A stretch of DNA of 64,000 nucleotides from Pseudomonas fluorescens (GTDB taxonomy: Bacteria; Pseudomonadota; Gammaproteobacteria; Pseudomonadales; Pseudomonadaceae). Shown piece after piece: positions 27,229-35,860 of this stretch (position 1 is its first letter; each line of letters opens with the position of its first letter). Where the stretch lies: the NCBI RefSeq assembly GCF_000967965.1, contig NZ_LACC01000004.1, positions 1 through 64,000 of the forward strand, given 5' to 3'. Position numbers and translations under genes: made by a program. A model generated the notes under the pieces. The model was given only the letters and a program-made list of their open reading frames with translations, did not search any database and had not been told where the DNA came from.

Positions 27229-28015
27229 ACTGGGGCCCACCGGTGTCTATCACCGCGTCGTGGTGTACCTGCTGTTTGCCATCCTGCTGTTGCCGCTGGC
27301 CGGCACGCTGATCTACTCGATCGCCAGCAGTTGGTCGGCGACCGTCCTGCCCAGCGGTTTCACCCTCAAGTGGTACATCCAGCTGTGGAGCGATCCGCGC
27401 TTCCTGAATGCGTTCGGGCAATCGCTGCTGGTCTGCGTTGGCTCGCTGATTCTTTCGGTGGTGCTGATTCTGCCGCTGCTGTTCGTGGTGCATTACCACT
27501 TCCCGAAACTCGACGCGCTGATGAACATCCTGATCCTGCTGCCCTTCGCCGTGCCGCCGGTGGTGTCGTCGGTGGGGCTGTTGCAGCTCTACGGTTCCGG
27601 ACCGTTCGCCATGGTCGGGACGCCGTGGATCCTGATCGGTTGCTACTTCACCGTGGCGCTGCCGTTCATGTACCGGGCGATCACCAACAACCTGCAGGCG
27701 ATCAACCTGCGCGACCTGATGGACGCCGCCCAGTTGCTCGGCGCCAGCACCTGGCAAGCCGCCTTCCTGGTGGTACTGCCGAACCTGCGCAAAGGACTGA
27801 TGGTGGCGTTGCTGCTGTCGTTCTCGTTCCTGTTCGGTGAGTTCGTGTTCGCCAACATTCTGGTCGGTACCCGCTACGAAACCCTGCAGGTCTATCTCAA
27901 CAACATGCGCAACAGCAGCGGCCATTTCACCAGTGCGTTGGTGATTTCCTACTTCTTCTTTGTGCTGGTTCTGACCTGGATTGCCAATATCTTGAACAGG
28001 GACAAAAGCGAATGA
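27215..28015 (+). CDS. ABC transporter permease, second subunit
   Basis: A 266-aa permease with about six membrane helices (YLLFAILLLPLAGTLIYSIAS at the start) and the EAA loop DLMDAAQLLGASTWQAAFLVVLPNLRKGL. It overlaps its neighbours on both sides (14 and 4 bp), showing a tightly coupled operon. Confidence 0.92.
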   Translation: MSRAELGPTGVYHRVVVYLLFAILLLPLAGTLIYSIASSWSATVLPSGFTLKWYIQLWSDPRFLNAFGQSLLVCVGSLILSVVLILPLLFVVHYHFPKLDALMNILILLPFAVPPVVSSVGLLQLYGSGPFAMVGTPWILIGCYFTVALPFMYRAITNNLQAINLRDLMDAAQLLGASTWQAAFLVVLPNLRKGLMVALLLSFSFLFGEFVFANILVGTRYETLQVYLNNMRNSSGHFTSALVISYFFFVLVLTWIANILNRDKSE

Positions 28016-29001
28016 GCTATGTCAGCGTCCAACATCTTCAGAAAAGCTTCGCGGGCACCACGGTATTCAGCGACATCAATTGCGAAATCCAGAAAGGTGA
28101 ATTCGTCACCCTGCTCGGCCCGTCCGGTTGCGGCAAATCCACCCTGCTGCGCTGCATCGCCGGCCTGACCTCGGTGGATGGCGGCAAGATCCTGCTCGAC
28201 GGCCAGGACATCGTGCCGGTGAGCCCGCAGAAACGCGGGATCGGCATGGTGTTCCAGAGCTATGCGCTGTTCCCCAACATGACCGTAGAGCAAAACGTCG
28301 CCTTCGGCCTGCGCATGCAAAAGGTCAATGCCGACGACAGCCGCAAACGCGTCGCCGAAGTGCTGAAACTGGTGGAACTCAATGATTTTGCCGCGCGCTA
28401 CCCGCATCAGCTTTCGGGAGGCCAGTGCCAGCGCGTCGCCCTCGCCCGCTCCCTGGTGACCCGGCCACGCCTGTTGTTGCTGGATGAGCCGTTGTCGGCC
28501 CTCGACGCGCGGATTCGCAAGCATCTGCGTGAACAGATTCGTCAGATCCAGCGCGAACTGGGCCTGACCACGATTTTCGTCACACACGATCAGGAAGAAG
28601 CCCTGACCATGTCTGACCGGATTTTCCTGATGAATCAGGGAAAAATCGTACAAAGCGGCGACGCCGAAACCCTCTACACCGCACCGGTGGATGTGTTCGC
28701 CGCCGGTTTCATCGGCAACTACAACCTGCTGGATGCCGACAGCGCTTCGAAGCTGTTGCAGCGTCCGATCAGCAAGCGCATCGCCATTCGCCCGGAAGCC
28801 ATCGAACTGAGCCTTAACGGCGAACTGGACGCACAGATACGCAGCCACAGCCTGCTGGGCAACGTGATTCGCTACCGGGTCGAAGCCCGGGGCGTGGAAT
28901 TGGTGGTGGATGTGCTGAACCGCTCGGCGGCCGACCTGCATCCCGATGGTCAGCGCCTGGCGCTTTCCATCGATCCGACGGCCCTGTGTGAGGTAGCTTG
29001 A
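28012..29001 (+). CDS. ABC transporter ATP-binding protein
   Basis: A 329-aa importer ATPase. Walker A is GPSGCGKST (about residues 36-44), Q-loop FQSYALFPN, signature LSGGQCQR, Walker B LLLLDEPLSALDARIR and the switch His in FVTHDQEEA. A C-terminal TOBE-like regulatory domain follows (IAIRPEAIELSLNG to the end). Completes a binding protein, two permeases and ATPase set. Confidence 0.94.
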   Translation: MSYVSVQHLQKSFAGTTVFSDINCEIQKGEFVTLLGPSGCGKSTLLRCIAGLTSVDGGKILLDGQDIVPVSPQKRGIGMVFQSYALFPNMTVEQNVAFGLRMQKVNADDSRKRVAEVLKLVELNDFAARYPHQLSGGQCQRVALARSLVTRPRLLLLDEPLSALDARIRKHLREQIRQIQRELGLTTIFVTHDQEEALTMSDRIFLMNQGKIVQSGDAETLYTAPVDVFAAGFIGNYNLLDADSASKLLQRPISKRIAIRPEAIELSLNGELDAQIRSHSLLGNVIRYRVEARGVELVVDVLNRSAADLHPDGQRLALSIDPTALCEVA

Positions 29002-29096
29002 AGGCAGCTGCAAGTTTCAAGCTGCAAGCTTCAAGTTGTAGACTGCTGACCACCTAAATCCAATTCTTGCAGCTTGCAGCTTGAAGCTTGCAGCTG
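29002..29096. repeat. Palindromic AGCTGCAAGCTTCAAG-type repeat cluster
   Basis: Alternating GCTGCAAG and CTTCAAG words on the left (29005-29040) and CTTGCAGC and CTTGAAGC words on the right (29067-29096) can pair as a long interrupted hairpin. It is unlike the two REP families. It fills the space between the ATPase and HAD genes. Confidence 0.7.
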
Positions 29097-29113
29097 TTCT
29101 CAGAGAGAACCCG

Positions 29114-29767
29114 ATGGCCCTGGCAATTTTTGATCTGGACGAAACCCTGATCCACGGCGACTGCGCCTCACTGTGGAGCGAGCAAATGGTCCGCCTCGGC
29201 TGGGTCGATGGCGAATCGTTCCTGCGTCGCGACAAGGAGTTGATGGATGCCTACGGCAGGGGCCATCTGGCCATGGAGGACTACATGGCCTTCAGCCTGG
29301 AACCGTTGATTGGTCGTACGCCTGAAGAAGTCGCGCACCTGGTTGGTCCGTGGGTGGAGGACTACATCGAGCCGATCATTTTCAGTGACGCCACCAAAGC
29401 CATCGCGGCGCACCGCAAGGCCGGCGACCGGATACTGGTGATCTCGGCCTCGGGCACCCATCTGGTCGCCCCCATCGCCGAGCGCCTGGGCATCGACGAG
29501 ATTCTCGGCATCGAACTGGAAGTGGCCCATGGCGCTTACACCGGCCATACCGTTGGCACCCTGACCTACCGCGAAGGCAAGATCACCCGCTTGCTGGAGT
29601 GGCTGGATGCAGAGGAGGAAAACCTCGAAGGCGCGAGCTTCTATTCCGACTCACGCAATGACCTGCCGCTGTTGCTGAAGGTGGATTTTCCACATGTGGT
29701 CAACCCGGATCCGGTGTTGCGCGAGCAGGCTGAAAAGGCGGGCTGGCTGATCCACGACTGGAAATAG
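29114..29767 (+). CDS. HAD-superfamily subclass IB phosphatase
   Basis: A 217-aa phosphatase resembling SerB or the HAD-IB histidinol-phosphatase-like proteins. Motif I is FDLDETL with nucleophile Asp7 and acid/base Asp9; motif II is VISASGTH; the motif III lysine is in REGKI; motif IV is FYSDSRNDLPLL. A helical cap lies between. The ATG at 29114 is chosen because the longer frame starts in the repeat. Its place after the ABC operon suggests it removes phosphate from a product of that pathway (inference). Confidence 0.9.
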   Translation: MALAIFDLDETLIHGDCASLWSEQMVRLGWVDGESFLRRDKELMDAYGRGHLAMEDYMAFSLEPLIGRTPEEVAHLVGPWVEDYIEPIIFSDATKAIAAHRKAGDRILVISASGTHLVAPIAERLGIDEILGIELEVAHGAYTGHTVGTLTYREGKITRLLEWLDAEEENLEGASFYSDSRNDLPLLLKVDFPHVVNPDPVLREQAEKAGWLIHDWK

Positions 29768-29780
29768 TGCGGATCTCCCC

Positions 29781-29914
29781 TGTGGCGAGGGAGCTTGCTC
29801 CCGCTGGGCCGCGAAGCGGCCCTAAAATCAGTCACTGTGGCTAGTCAGGCAAAACCGGTTTTCAGGTTTTGCGGCTGCTTCGCAACCGAGCGGGAGCAAG
29901 CTCCCTCGCCACAA
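29781..29914. repeat. REPIN of the GTGGCGAGGGAGC family
   Basis: GTGGCGAGGGAGCTTGCTCC at the left and the inverted GGAGCAAGCTCCCTCGCCAC at the right, with inner hairpins, between convergent genes. Confidence 0.85.
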
Positions 29915-29937
29915 TGGCTCCCACAGGTTCAGTGTTG

Positions 29938-30900
29938 TCAGCTCAGGCTTTCATCAATCACCAACACCACCTTCCCCGCCACGGTATTACTCGCCAGCTC
30001 GGCAAACGCCGCCTCGGCATCCTTGATCGGGAATGTCCTGGCCAGTTGCGGGCTCAATCGCCCCTCGGCGAACAACGGCCACACGTGCTGGCTCAAATCA
30101 CTGAACAGATCCGCCTTGAACTGATCATCCCGGCTGCGTAGGGTCGAGCCCAGCAACTGCACGCGCTTGGCCAGCACCTGGGCCAGGTCGAGTTTGGCCT
30201 CACGGCCGCCCATCAGACCGATCAACACCCAACGGCCGTCCTGCGCCAGCAACTTGAGGTTCAACGCCGCGTAATTGCCGCCCACCGGGTCGAGAATCAC
30301 GTCGAACGGCCCCAGATCCTGCAGGCTCTCCAGGTCACCGTTACGCACCACCCCGCCTTGGGCGCCCAGCGCTTCGCAGTACGCCAACCGGCCGGCGGAG
30401 CCGACGCTGACCCAACAGGGGTTACCAAAGGCCTTGCACAGCTGAATGGCCGCTGAACCAATTCCACTTGCCCCGGCATGCAGAAGCACTTTCTGACCCG
30501 GTTTGAGCGCAGCCAGTTGAAACAAATTCAACCAGACTGTTGCATAAACTTCAGGCAATGCCGCCGCCTCGACCAGTGACACTCCGTCGGGAACCGCCAG
30601 CACATGCCGCCCGTCGACTACCACCTCTTCGGCCATCCCGCCCCCGGCCAGCAAGGCGCACACCCGATCGCCAACCTGCCAGGAGGACCCGGCGCCAACC
30701 TCGCTGATGACCCCCGAGCACTCTAGACCAAGCACTTGACTGGCCCCCGGTGGTGGCGGGTAAAGACCGGCTTTCTGCAATAAATCGGCGCGATTGAGAC
30801 CCGCTGCCGACACTCGGATGCGAACTTGCCCTACATCGCATGTAGGACTCGGCTCATCAACCCACACCACTTGACCGTCAACGCCTTGCAATGCTTTCAC
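29938..30900 (-). CDS. NAD(P)H:quinone oxidoreductase, MDR/PIG3-type
   Basis: A 320-aa zinc-independent medium-chain oxidoreductase. N-terminal GroES-like part (VRIRVSAAGLNRADLLQKAGLYPPPPGASQVLGLECSG), then a Rossmann fold with LLHAGASGIGSAAIQLCKAFG, and the QOR motif FDVILDPVGGNYAALN. The catalytic-zinc Cys of alcohol dehydrogenases is replaced by the Asn-Arg-Ala-Asp segment, as in PIG3-like quinone reductases. Divergent from prc. Confidence 0.9.
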   Translation of the reverse strand: MKALQGVDGQVVWVDEPSPTCDVGQVRIRVSAAGLNRADLLQKAGLYPPPPGASQVLGLECSGVISEVGAGSSWQVGDRVCALLAGGGMAEEVVVDGRHVLAVPDGVSLVEAAALPEVYATVWLNLFQLAALKPGQKVLLHAGASGIGSAAIQLCKAFGNPCWVSVGSAGRLAYCEALGAQGGVVRNGDLESLQDLGPFDVILDPVGGNYAALNLKLLAQDGRWVLIGLMGGREAKLDLAQVLAKRVQLLGSTLRSRDDQFKADLFSDLSQHVWPLFAEGRLSPQLARTFPIKDAEAAFAELASNTVAGKVVLVIDESLS

Positions 30901-30926
30901 AGTGCCTCCATAGTGAGTCTGGACTG

Positions 30927-30982
30927 AGCCCGAAGCTATAGCGCCGGGCTTTTTGCATTATGCGACCGGCTCCCAAAGAGCC
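30927..30982 (+). promoter_or_regulatory. Tandem hairpins in front of prc, the first terminator-like
   Basis: AGCCCG...CGGGCT followed by five T (30927-30954) and then CCGGCTC...GAGCCGG (30964-30982), both on the plus strand within the divergent QOR-prc gap. No plus-strand gene ends here, so the first is not an ordinary 3' terminator; leader attenuation is possible if transcription of prc begins upstream. Confidence 0.35.
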
Positions 30983-31005
30983 GGCGACTTCAAAGACGGC
31001 CTAAT

Positions 31006-33120
31006 ATGCGTTATCAATTGTCCCCGCGTCGAATCAGCATGAAGCATCTGTTCCCCAGCACTGCCCTCGCCTTGTTCATCGGTATCGGCTTGCTGCCGAT
31101 GTCGGGCAATACATTCGCAGCCAATAGCTGGGACAAGCTTCAACCCGATCGTGACGAAGTGATCGCCAGCCTGAACGTCGTGGAGTTGCTCAAGCGCCAC
31201 CACTACAGCAAGCCGCCACTCGATGACGCACGCTCGGTAATCATCTACGACAGCTACCTCAAGCTGCTGGATCCGTCGCGCAGCTACTTCATGGCCAGCG
31301 ACATTGCCGAATTCGACAAGTGGAAGACGCAGTTCGACGATTTCCTCAAGAGCGGCGACCTGAACGCCGGGTTCACCATCTACAAGCGCTACCTGGACCG
31401 CGTCAAGGCGCGTCTGGACTTCGCCCTTGCCGAGTTGAACAAGGGTGTCGACAAGATCGACTTCACCACCAAGGAAACCTTGCTGATCGATCGCAAGGAC
31501 GCCCCTTGGCTCAAATCCACCGCAGAACTCGACGACCTGTGGCGCAAACGCGTCAAGGACGAAGTCCTGCGTCAGAAGATCGCCGGCAAGGATTCCAAGC
31601 AGATCCAGGAAACCCTGACCAAGCGCTACAAGAATCAGTTGGCGCGCCTGGACCAGACCCGCTCGGAAGACATCTTCCAGGCGTACATCAACACCTTCGC
31701 CATGTCCTACGACCCGCACACCAACTATCTGTCGCCGGATAACGCGGAGAACTTCGACATCAACATGAGCCTGTCCCTCGAGGGCATCGGTGCCGTGTTG
31801 CAGAGCGATAACGACCAGGTGAAAGTCGTGCGCCTGGTGCCGGCGGGGCCGGCGGACAAGACCAAGCAGGTCGCACCGGCCGACAAGATCATCGGTGTTG
31901 CCCAGGGCAACAAGGAAATGGTCGACGTCGTGGGCTGGCGCCTGGACGAAGTGGTCAAGCTGATCCGTGGTCCGAAGGGCACCGTGGTGCGCCTGGAAGT
32001 CATCCCGGCCAGCAATGCCCCGAACGACCAGACCACCAAGATCGTGCCGATCACCCGTGAAGCGGTGAAGCTCGAAGATCAGGCCGTGAAGAAATCGGTC
32101 TTGAACCTCAAGCAGGACGGCAAGGACTACAAGCTCGGCGTCATCGAGATCCCGGCGTTCTATCTGGACTTCAAGGCCTTCCGTGCCGGCGACCCGGATT
32201 ACAAGAGCACCACCCGCGACGTCAAGAAGCTGCTGACCGAGTTGCAGAAAGATAAAGTCGACGGCGTGGTCATCGACTTGCGCAACAACGGCGGCGGCTC
32301 CTTGCAAGAGGCTACCGAACTGACAAGCCTGTTCATCGACAAAGGTCCGACCGTGCTCGTGCGTAACGCCGATGGCCGGGTCGATGTCCTGGAAGATGAA
32401 AACCCGGGCGCGTTCTACAAGGGCCCGATGGCGTTGCTGGTCAACCGCCTGTCCGCCTCGGCTTCGGAGATTTTTGCCGGCGCCATGCAGGACTACCATC
32501 GCGCACTGATCATCGGCGGCCAGACCTTCGGCAAAGGCACCGTGCAGACCATTCAGCCGCTCAACCATGGCGAACTGAAACTGACCCTGGCCAAGTTCTA
32601 CCGGGTTTCCGGGCAGAGCACCCAGCATCAGGGCGTCTTGCCGGACATCGATTACCCGTCGATCATCGACACCAAGGAAATCGGTGAAAGCGCCCTGCCG
32701 GAAGCCATGCCGTGGGACACCATCAAGGCGGCAATCAAGCCTTCGGTCGACCCGTTCAAGCCGTACATTTCGCAGCTCCAGTCCGAGCATGACGTGCGTA
32801 CGGCCAAAGACGCGGAGTTCGTGTTCATCCGCGACAAACTGGCCCTGGCGCAGAAACTGATGGCCGAGAAAACCGTCAGCCTCAATGAATTCGACCGTCG
32901 TGCCCAGCACGCTGACATCGAAGCCAAACAGCTGGCCATGGAAAACATCCGTCGCAAGGCCAAGGGCGAAGAACCGCTCAAAGAGCTGAAGAAAGAAGAC
33001 GAGGACGCCATTGCGGCCGAGGAAGACAAGACCAAACCGGAAGACGACGCCTACCTCAGCGAAACAGGGCGGATTCTGCTGGACTACCTGAAACTCAACA
33101 CGGCAGTGGCCAAGCACTGA
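31006..33120 (+). CDS. prc: Periplasmic carboxy-terminal processing protease Prc (Tsp)
   Basis: A 704-aa periplasmic S41 protease; in Pseudomonas the homologue AlgO degrades MucA forms and so affects alginate. N-terminal export signal (LFPSTALALFIGIGLLP), a Tsp N-terminal domain, a PDZ domain (SLEGIGAVLQSDNDQVKVVRLVPAGPA), the protease core with DLRNNGGGSLQEA, and the catalytic set Ser485 (in SASASEIF), Asp496 and Lys510, then the Tsp C-terminal domain. The start could also be the ATG at 31039 (MKHLFPSTA); neither has a clear ribosome site. Confidence 0.95.
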   Translation: MRYQLSPRRISMKHLFPSTALALFIGIGLLPMSGNTFAANSWDKLQPDRDEVIASLNVVELLKRHHYSKPPLDDARSVIIYDSYLKLLDPSRSYFMASDIAEFDKWKTQFDDFLKSGDLNAGFTIYKRYLDRVKARLDFALAELNKGVDKIDFTTKETLLIDRKDAPWLKSTAELDDLWRKRVKDEVLRQKIAGKDSKQIQETLTKRYKNQLARLDQTRSEDIFQAYINTFAMSYDPHTNYLSPDNAENFDINMSLSLEGIGAVLQSDNDQVKVVRLVPAGPADKTKQVAPADKIIGVAQGNKEMVDVVGWRLDEVVKLIRGPKGTVVRLEVIPASNAPNDQTTKIVPITREAVKLEDQAVKKSVLNLKQDGKDYKLGVIEIPAFYLDFKAFRAGDPDYKSTTRDVKKLLTELQKDKVDGVVIDLRNNGGGSLQEATELTSLFIDKGPTVLVRNADGRVDVLEDENPGAFYKGPMALLVNRLSASASEIFAGAMQDYHRALIIGGQTFGKGTVQTIQPLNHGELKLTLAKFYRVSGQSTQHQGVLPDIDYPSIIDTKEIGESALPEAMPWDTIKAAIKPSVDPFKPYISQLQSEHDVRTAKDAEFVFIRDKLALAQKLMAEKTVSLNEFDRRAQHADIEAKQLAMENIRRKAKGEEPLKELKKEDEDAIAAEEDKTKPEDDAYLSETGRILLDYLKLNTAVAKH

Positions 33121-33202
33121 GTTTGTGCAAACAACTGATGGCAATTTAATGCTGACGCCCCTGTAGCGTCATCAAACAGTCATCATTCTGTCGTGAAATA
33201 AA

Positions 33203-33249
33203 GGACCGGGCGTGCTCTTTTTACCAAGGGCACGCCCGGTCCTTTTTTT
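33203..33249 (+). terminator. Strong terminator after prc
   Basis: GGACCGGGCGTGC and GCACGCCCGGTCC, a perfect 13-bp stem followed by seven T. It ends 17 bp before the next start. Confidence 0.9.
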
Positions 33250-33265
33250 ATTGCCAGAGATCGCC

Positions 33266-35056
33266 ATGACCACAACCGAACAGCTGAGTGCCTTGAGCTC
33301 GATCCTGAGTCAAAGCGGTTTACACAGTCTGTTCCAACCGATCATCAGCCTCTCTGAACGACGCATCCTCGGTTACGAAGCCCTCAGTCGCGGCCCCTCC
33401 AACAGCCCTCTGCACTCCCCTGTCGCCCTGTTCGCCGTCGCCCGCCAGGCCGGTCGCCTGAGCGAGCTGGAAATTGCCTGCCGCGAAAGCGCTTGCCGAC
33501 GCTTCAATGAGCAACAACTGCCTGGCATGTTGTTCCTTAACGTGTCCCCGGAGTCCCTGCTCGAAGCGGCCCATCAACCGGGGCGCACCCTGCAATTGCT
33601 GCAGGACTTCGGCATCCCGCCGAGCCAGGTGGTCATCGAGCTCACGGAACAGACGCCAACAGACGATTTCCAGCTGCTGCAAACCGCCCTGCATCACTAT
33701 CGGGCGATGGGGTTTTCGATTGCGCTGGATGATCTGGGAGCGGGATATTCGAGTTTGCGCTTGTGGTCCGAGTTGCGGCCCGATTACGTGAAAATCGACC
33801 GGCATTTCATTGATGGCATTCATCAGGATGCGCTCAAGCGCGAGTTCGTCGGCTCGATCCTGCAAATCGCCAAGGCCTCGCGGGCGCAAGTCATCGCCGA
33901 AGGTATCGAGCTGGCCGAAGAACTCACGGTGCTGACCGAAATGGGCGTGGACCTGGTGCAGGGCTATCTGCTTTGCCGCCCCCAGGAACACCCGCCACGG
34001 GATGCCCGGGCTTTGATGCCCCGACAGAACAGCACCGCCGTTGTACTGAGCGAAGACGGCAGCGACCTCAGCGCCCTGCTCAACGAACTACCCGCGGTGA
34101 ACCGGGACACCCCGACCGCCACGGTGCTCGAAGCCTTTCGCCGCCAGGCCAACCTGAACTCGCTGGCAGTCCTGGATGAACAGGGTCAGCCCTGCGGCAT
34201 CGTCCATCGTCATTCGCTCTCCGACGCCCTGCTCAAGCCTTTTGCCACCGACCTGTTCGCCCGCAAGCCCATCAGCCGCCTGATGAACGATGACTTCCTC
34301 GCCGTCGAGCTGAGCCAGTCGCTGCAACAGGTCAGCCGCCTGATCACCAGCCGTGCCCGCCAGCGCATCGAAGAAGACTTCATCATCACCCTCAACGGCG
34401 GTTATCTGGGATTGGGCCGGGTGATCGACGTGCTCAAGCTGATCACTGAGCTGAAGATCCAGCAGGCCCGCTACGCCAACCCACTGACCTTGCTTCCGGG
34501 CAACGTGCCGATCCAGCAATGCCTGACGCGGCTGCTGCAACAGCGACGAGAATCGGTGATCTGTTACGTGGACATTGATAGCTTCAAACCCTTCAACGAC
34601 ATCTACGGCTATGGTCGCGGCGACGAAGTCCTGCTGTGCCTGGCGCAATGCCTGAACGACCGTGTCGACCCGTCCCGAGACTTCGTCGGCCACATCGGCG
34701 GCGATGATTTCCTGCTGGTGCTTGGCCCGGAAGACTGGCGCAAACGGTTGAACCAGTTGCTCGACGACTTCCAGAGCCAGTGCCGGCGTTTCTACCGCAG
34801 CGAACACCTGGAAGCCGGCTGCTTCATCGCACCCAATCGCCAGGGTCAGCGCCAGGAGTTTGCGTTGTTGTCGTTGTCGATCGGCGTGGTGCATCTGCAC
34901 CCACAGGCCTGTGAGCAACTCGATGCGAGCCAGTTGGCCGAGATGGCATCACAGGCCAAGCACCATGCGAAGAATGTGCAAGGCTATAGCGTGCATGTGA
35001 TTGATAGCCTGGTGGTTTCGACTGTTGATGAGGTGCTCGTTTCCGGGCAACGATAA
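33266..35056 (+). CDS. EAL-CBS-GGDEF cyclic-di-GMP signalling protein
   Basis: A 596-aa soluble protein with an unusual order: EAL phosphodiesterase first (FQPIISLSERRILGYEALSRGP to about residue 245), a CBS-like pair (about 255-390) and a C-terminal GGDEF domain. The EAL catalytic residues are in place (EALSR, LNVSPES, IELTEQ, ALDDLGAGY, VKIDRHF, IAEGIE, QGYLLCRP). The GGDEF motif is GGDDF, so cyclase activity is less certain. The ATG at 33266 is used because the longer frame begins inside the upstream terminator. Confidence 0.92.
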   Translation: MTTTEQLSALSSILSQSGLHSLFQPIISLSERRILGYEALSRGPSNSPLHSPVALFAVARQAGRLSELEIACRESACRRFNEQQLPGMLFLNVSPESLLEAAHQPGRTLQLLQDFGIPPSQVVIELTEQTPTDDFQLLQTALHHYRAMGFSIALDDLGAGYSSLRLWSELRPDYVKIDRHFIDGIHQDALKREFVGSILQIAKASRAQVIAEGIELAEELTVLTEMGVDLVQGYLLCRPQEHPPRDARALMPRQNSTAVVLSEDGSDLSALLNELPAVNRDTPTATVLEAFRRQANLNSLAVLDEQGQPCGIVHRHSLSDALLKPFATDLFARKPISRLMNDDFLAVELSQSLQQVSRLITSRARQRIEEDFIITLNGGYLGLGRVIDVLKLITELKIQQARYANPLTLLPGNVPIQQCLTRLLQQRRESVICYVDIDSFKPFNDIYGYGRGDEVLLCLAQCLNDRVDPSRDFVGHIGGDDFLLVLGPEDWRKRLNQLLDDFQSQCRRFYRSEHLEAGCFIAPNRQGQRQEFALLSLSIGVVHLHPQACEQLDASQLAEMASQAKHHAKNVQGYSVHVIDSLVVSTVDEVLVSGQR

Positions 35057-35080
35057 GGGAGCTTTCCGACTTCACTCCAA

Positions 35081-35488
35081 TCAACGAGGCGCCGAGGAAG
35101 ACTTCAGCTCTTCAAGTTTGATCGGCGCCAACGGATGGCCGGCCTTCGCCGCGATCTCCCAGAACCGTGCCGCTTCGACCGGATCCGGTGCCTTGCTCGC
35201 CGTCCCGGCCAGGGTAATCACGCCCACTTGATACGCCGCCTTGCCATCGCCCGCCAACGCCGCCAGGCGCAACAAACGCACGCCCTCCTCACGAGCACCG
35301 AGGCCGACGCCGCGAAACGCCAGGATATGCCCATAGAAGCTCTGGGCGCCGACATTGCCCAGGTTGGCCATGCGTGCGAACTGGCCTTCGAGCCAGCGCC
35401 AGCCTCGTGGCTGACGGACAAACCATGACCAGTGAAACAATCGGCGCGCGAGCCAGTAACCGGCCCGCGCCTTGAGTTGCAAGAACAC
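35081..35488 (-). CDS. Sel1-repeat (TPR-like) protein
   Basis: A 135-aa helical protein with Sel1 repeats (GAREEGVRLLRLAALAGDGKAAYQVGVITL, then DPVEAARFWEIAAKAGHPLAPIKL). A Trp/Arg-rich N-terminus precedes them. The start is GTG at 35488, placed immediately after the TGA of the upstream gene with no gap, so it is probably read by reinitiation. Last gene of a three-gene operon; role unknown, likely protein binding. Confidence 0.8.
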   Translation of the reverse strand: MFLQLKARAGYWLARRLFHWSWFVRQPRGWRWLEGQFARMANLGNVGAQSFYGHILAFRGVGLGAREEGVRLLRLAALAGDGKAAYQVGVITLAGTASKAPDPVEAARFWEIAAKAGHPLAPIKLEELKSSSAPR

Positions 35489-35860
35489 TCAGGCCTCGGC
35501 CGATTCCGGGTATTCGTACTCGAACACCCGCACCACTTCCGAAGCATGCCAGGACGCGGCGGCAACGCCGTCCGACGGCCCGGAAAAACGCCCGAGACGC
35601 TCGACACATTCAAAGAATCCGGTGCGCGGCAGGCGGCTGGCGCCCTGACTGATCACCAGTGAACTGCGCAATGGCTGCTCCGCCCTGGCGTCCAGGGCCG
35701 CCAGATGCTCAAGGGCCGCTGTCAGGGTCTGCATGGCCGGGGTCGGCAGCTGCAAACGTTCGAGCAATGCCCTATACGTCAACAGATGGCGCTGTCGACG
35801 CGCCTGATCCAGTTCGCCCAGCAATCCGTCCCAGTGTTGACGACTGATGCGTACGCTCAC
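35489..35860 (-). CDS. Conserved-looking 123-aa protein of unknown function
   Basis: A soluble 123-aa protein opening MSVRISRQHWDGLLGELDQ, with helical N-terminal half (LLTYRALLERLQLPTPAMQTLTAALEHLAALDA) and a C-terminal half containing SSLVISQGASRLPRTGFFECVERLGRF. I do not recognise a domain. It overlaps the XRE gene by four bases (ATGA) and touches the Sel1 gene, so all three should be co-translated. Confidence 0.8.
   Translation of the reverse strand: MSVRISRQHWDGLLGELDQARRQRHLLTYRALLERLQLPTPAMQTLTAALEHLAALDARAEQPLRSSLVISQGASRLPRTGFFECVERLGRFSGPSDGVAAASWHASEVVRVFEYEYPESAEA

Noticed and set aside
30958..33144. 728-aa minus-strand frame opposite prc
   Set aside because: It is a mirror of a high-GC gene (many Gln, Val, His and Asp), has no ribosome site and no motif, while prc has all protease residues.
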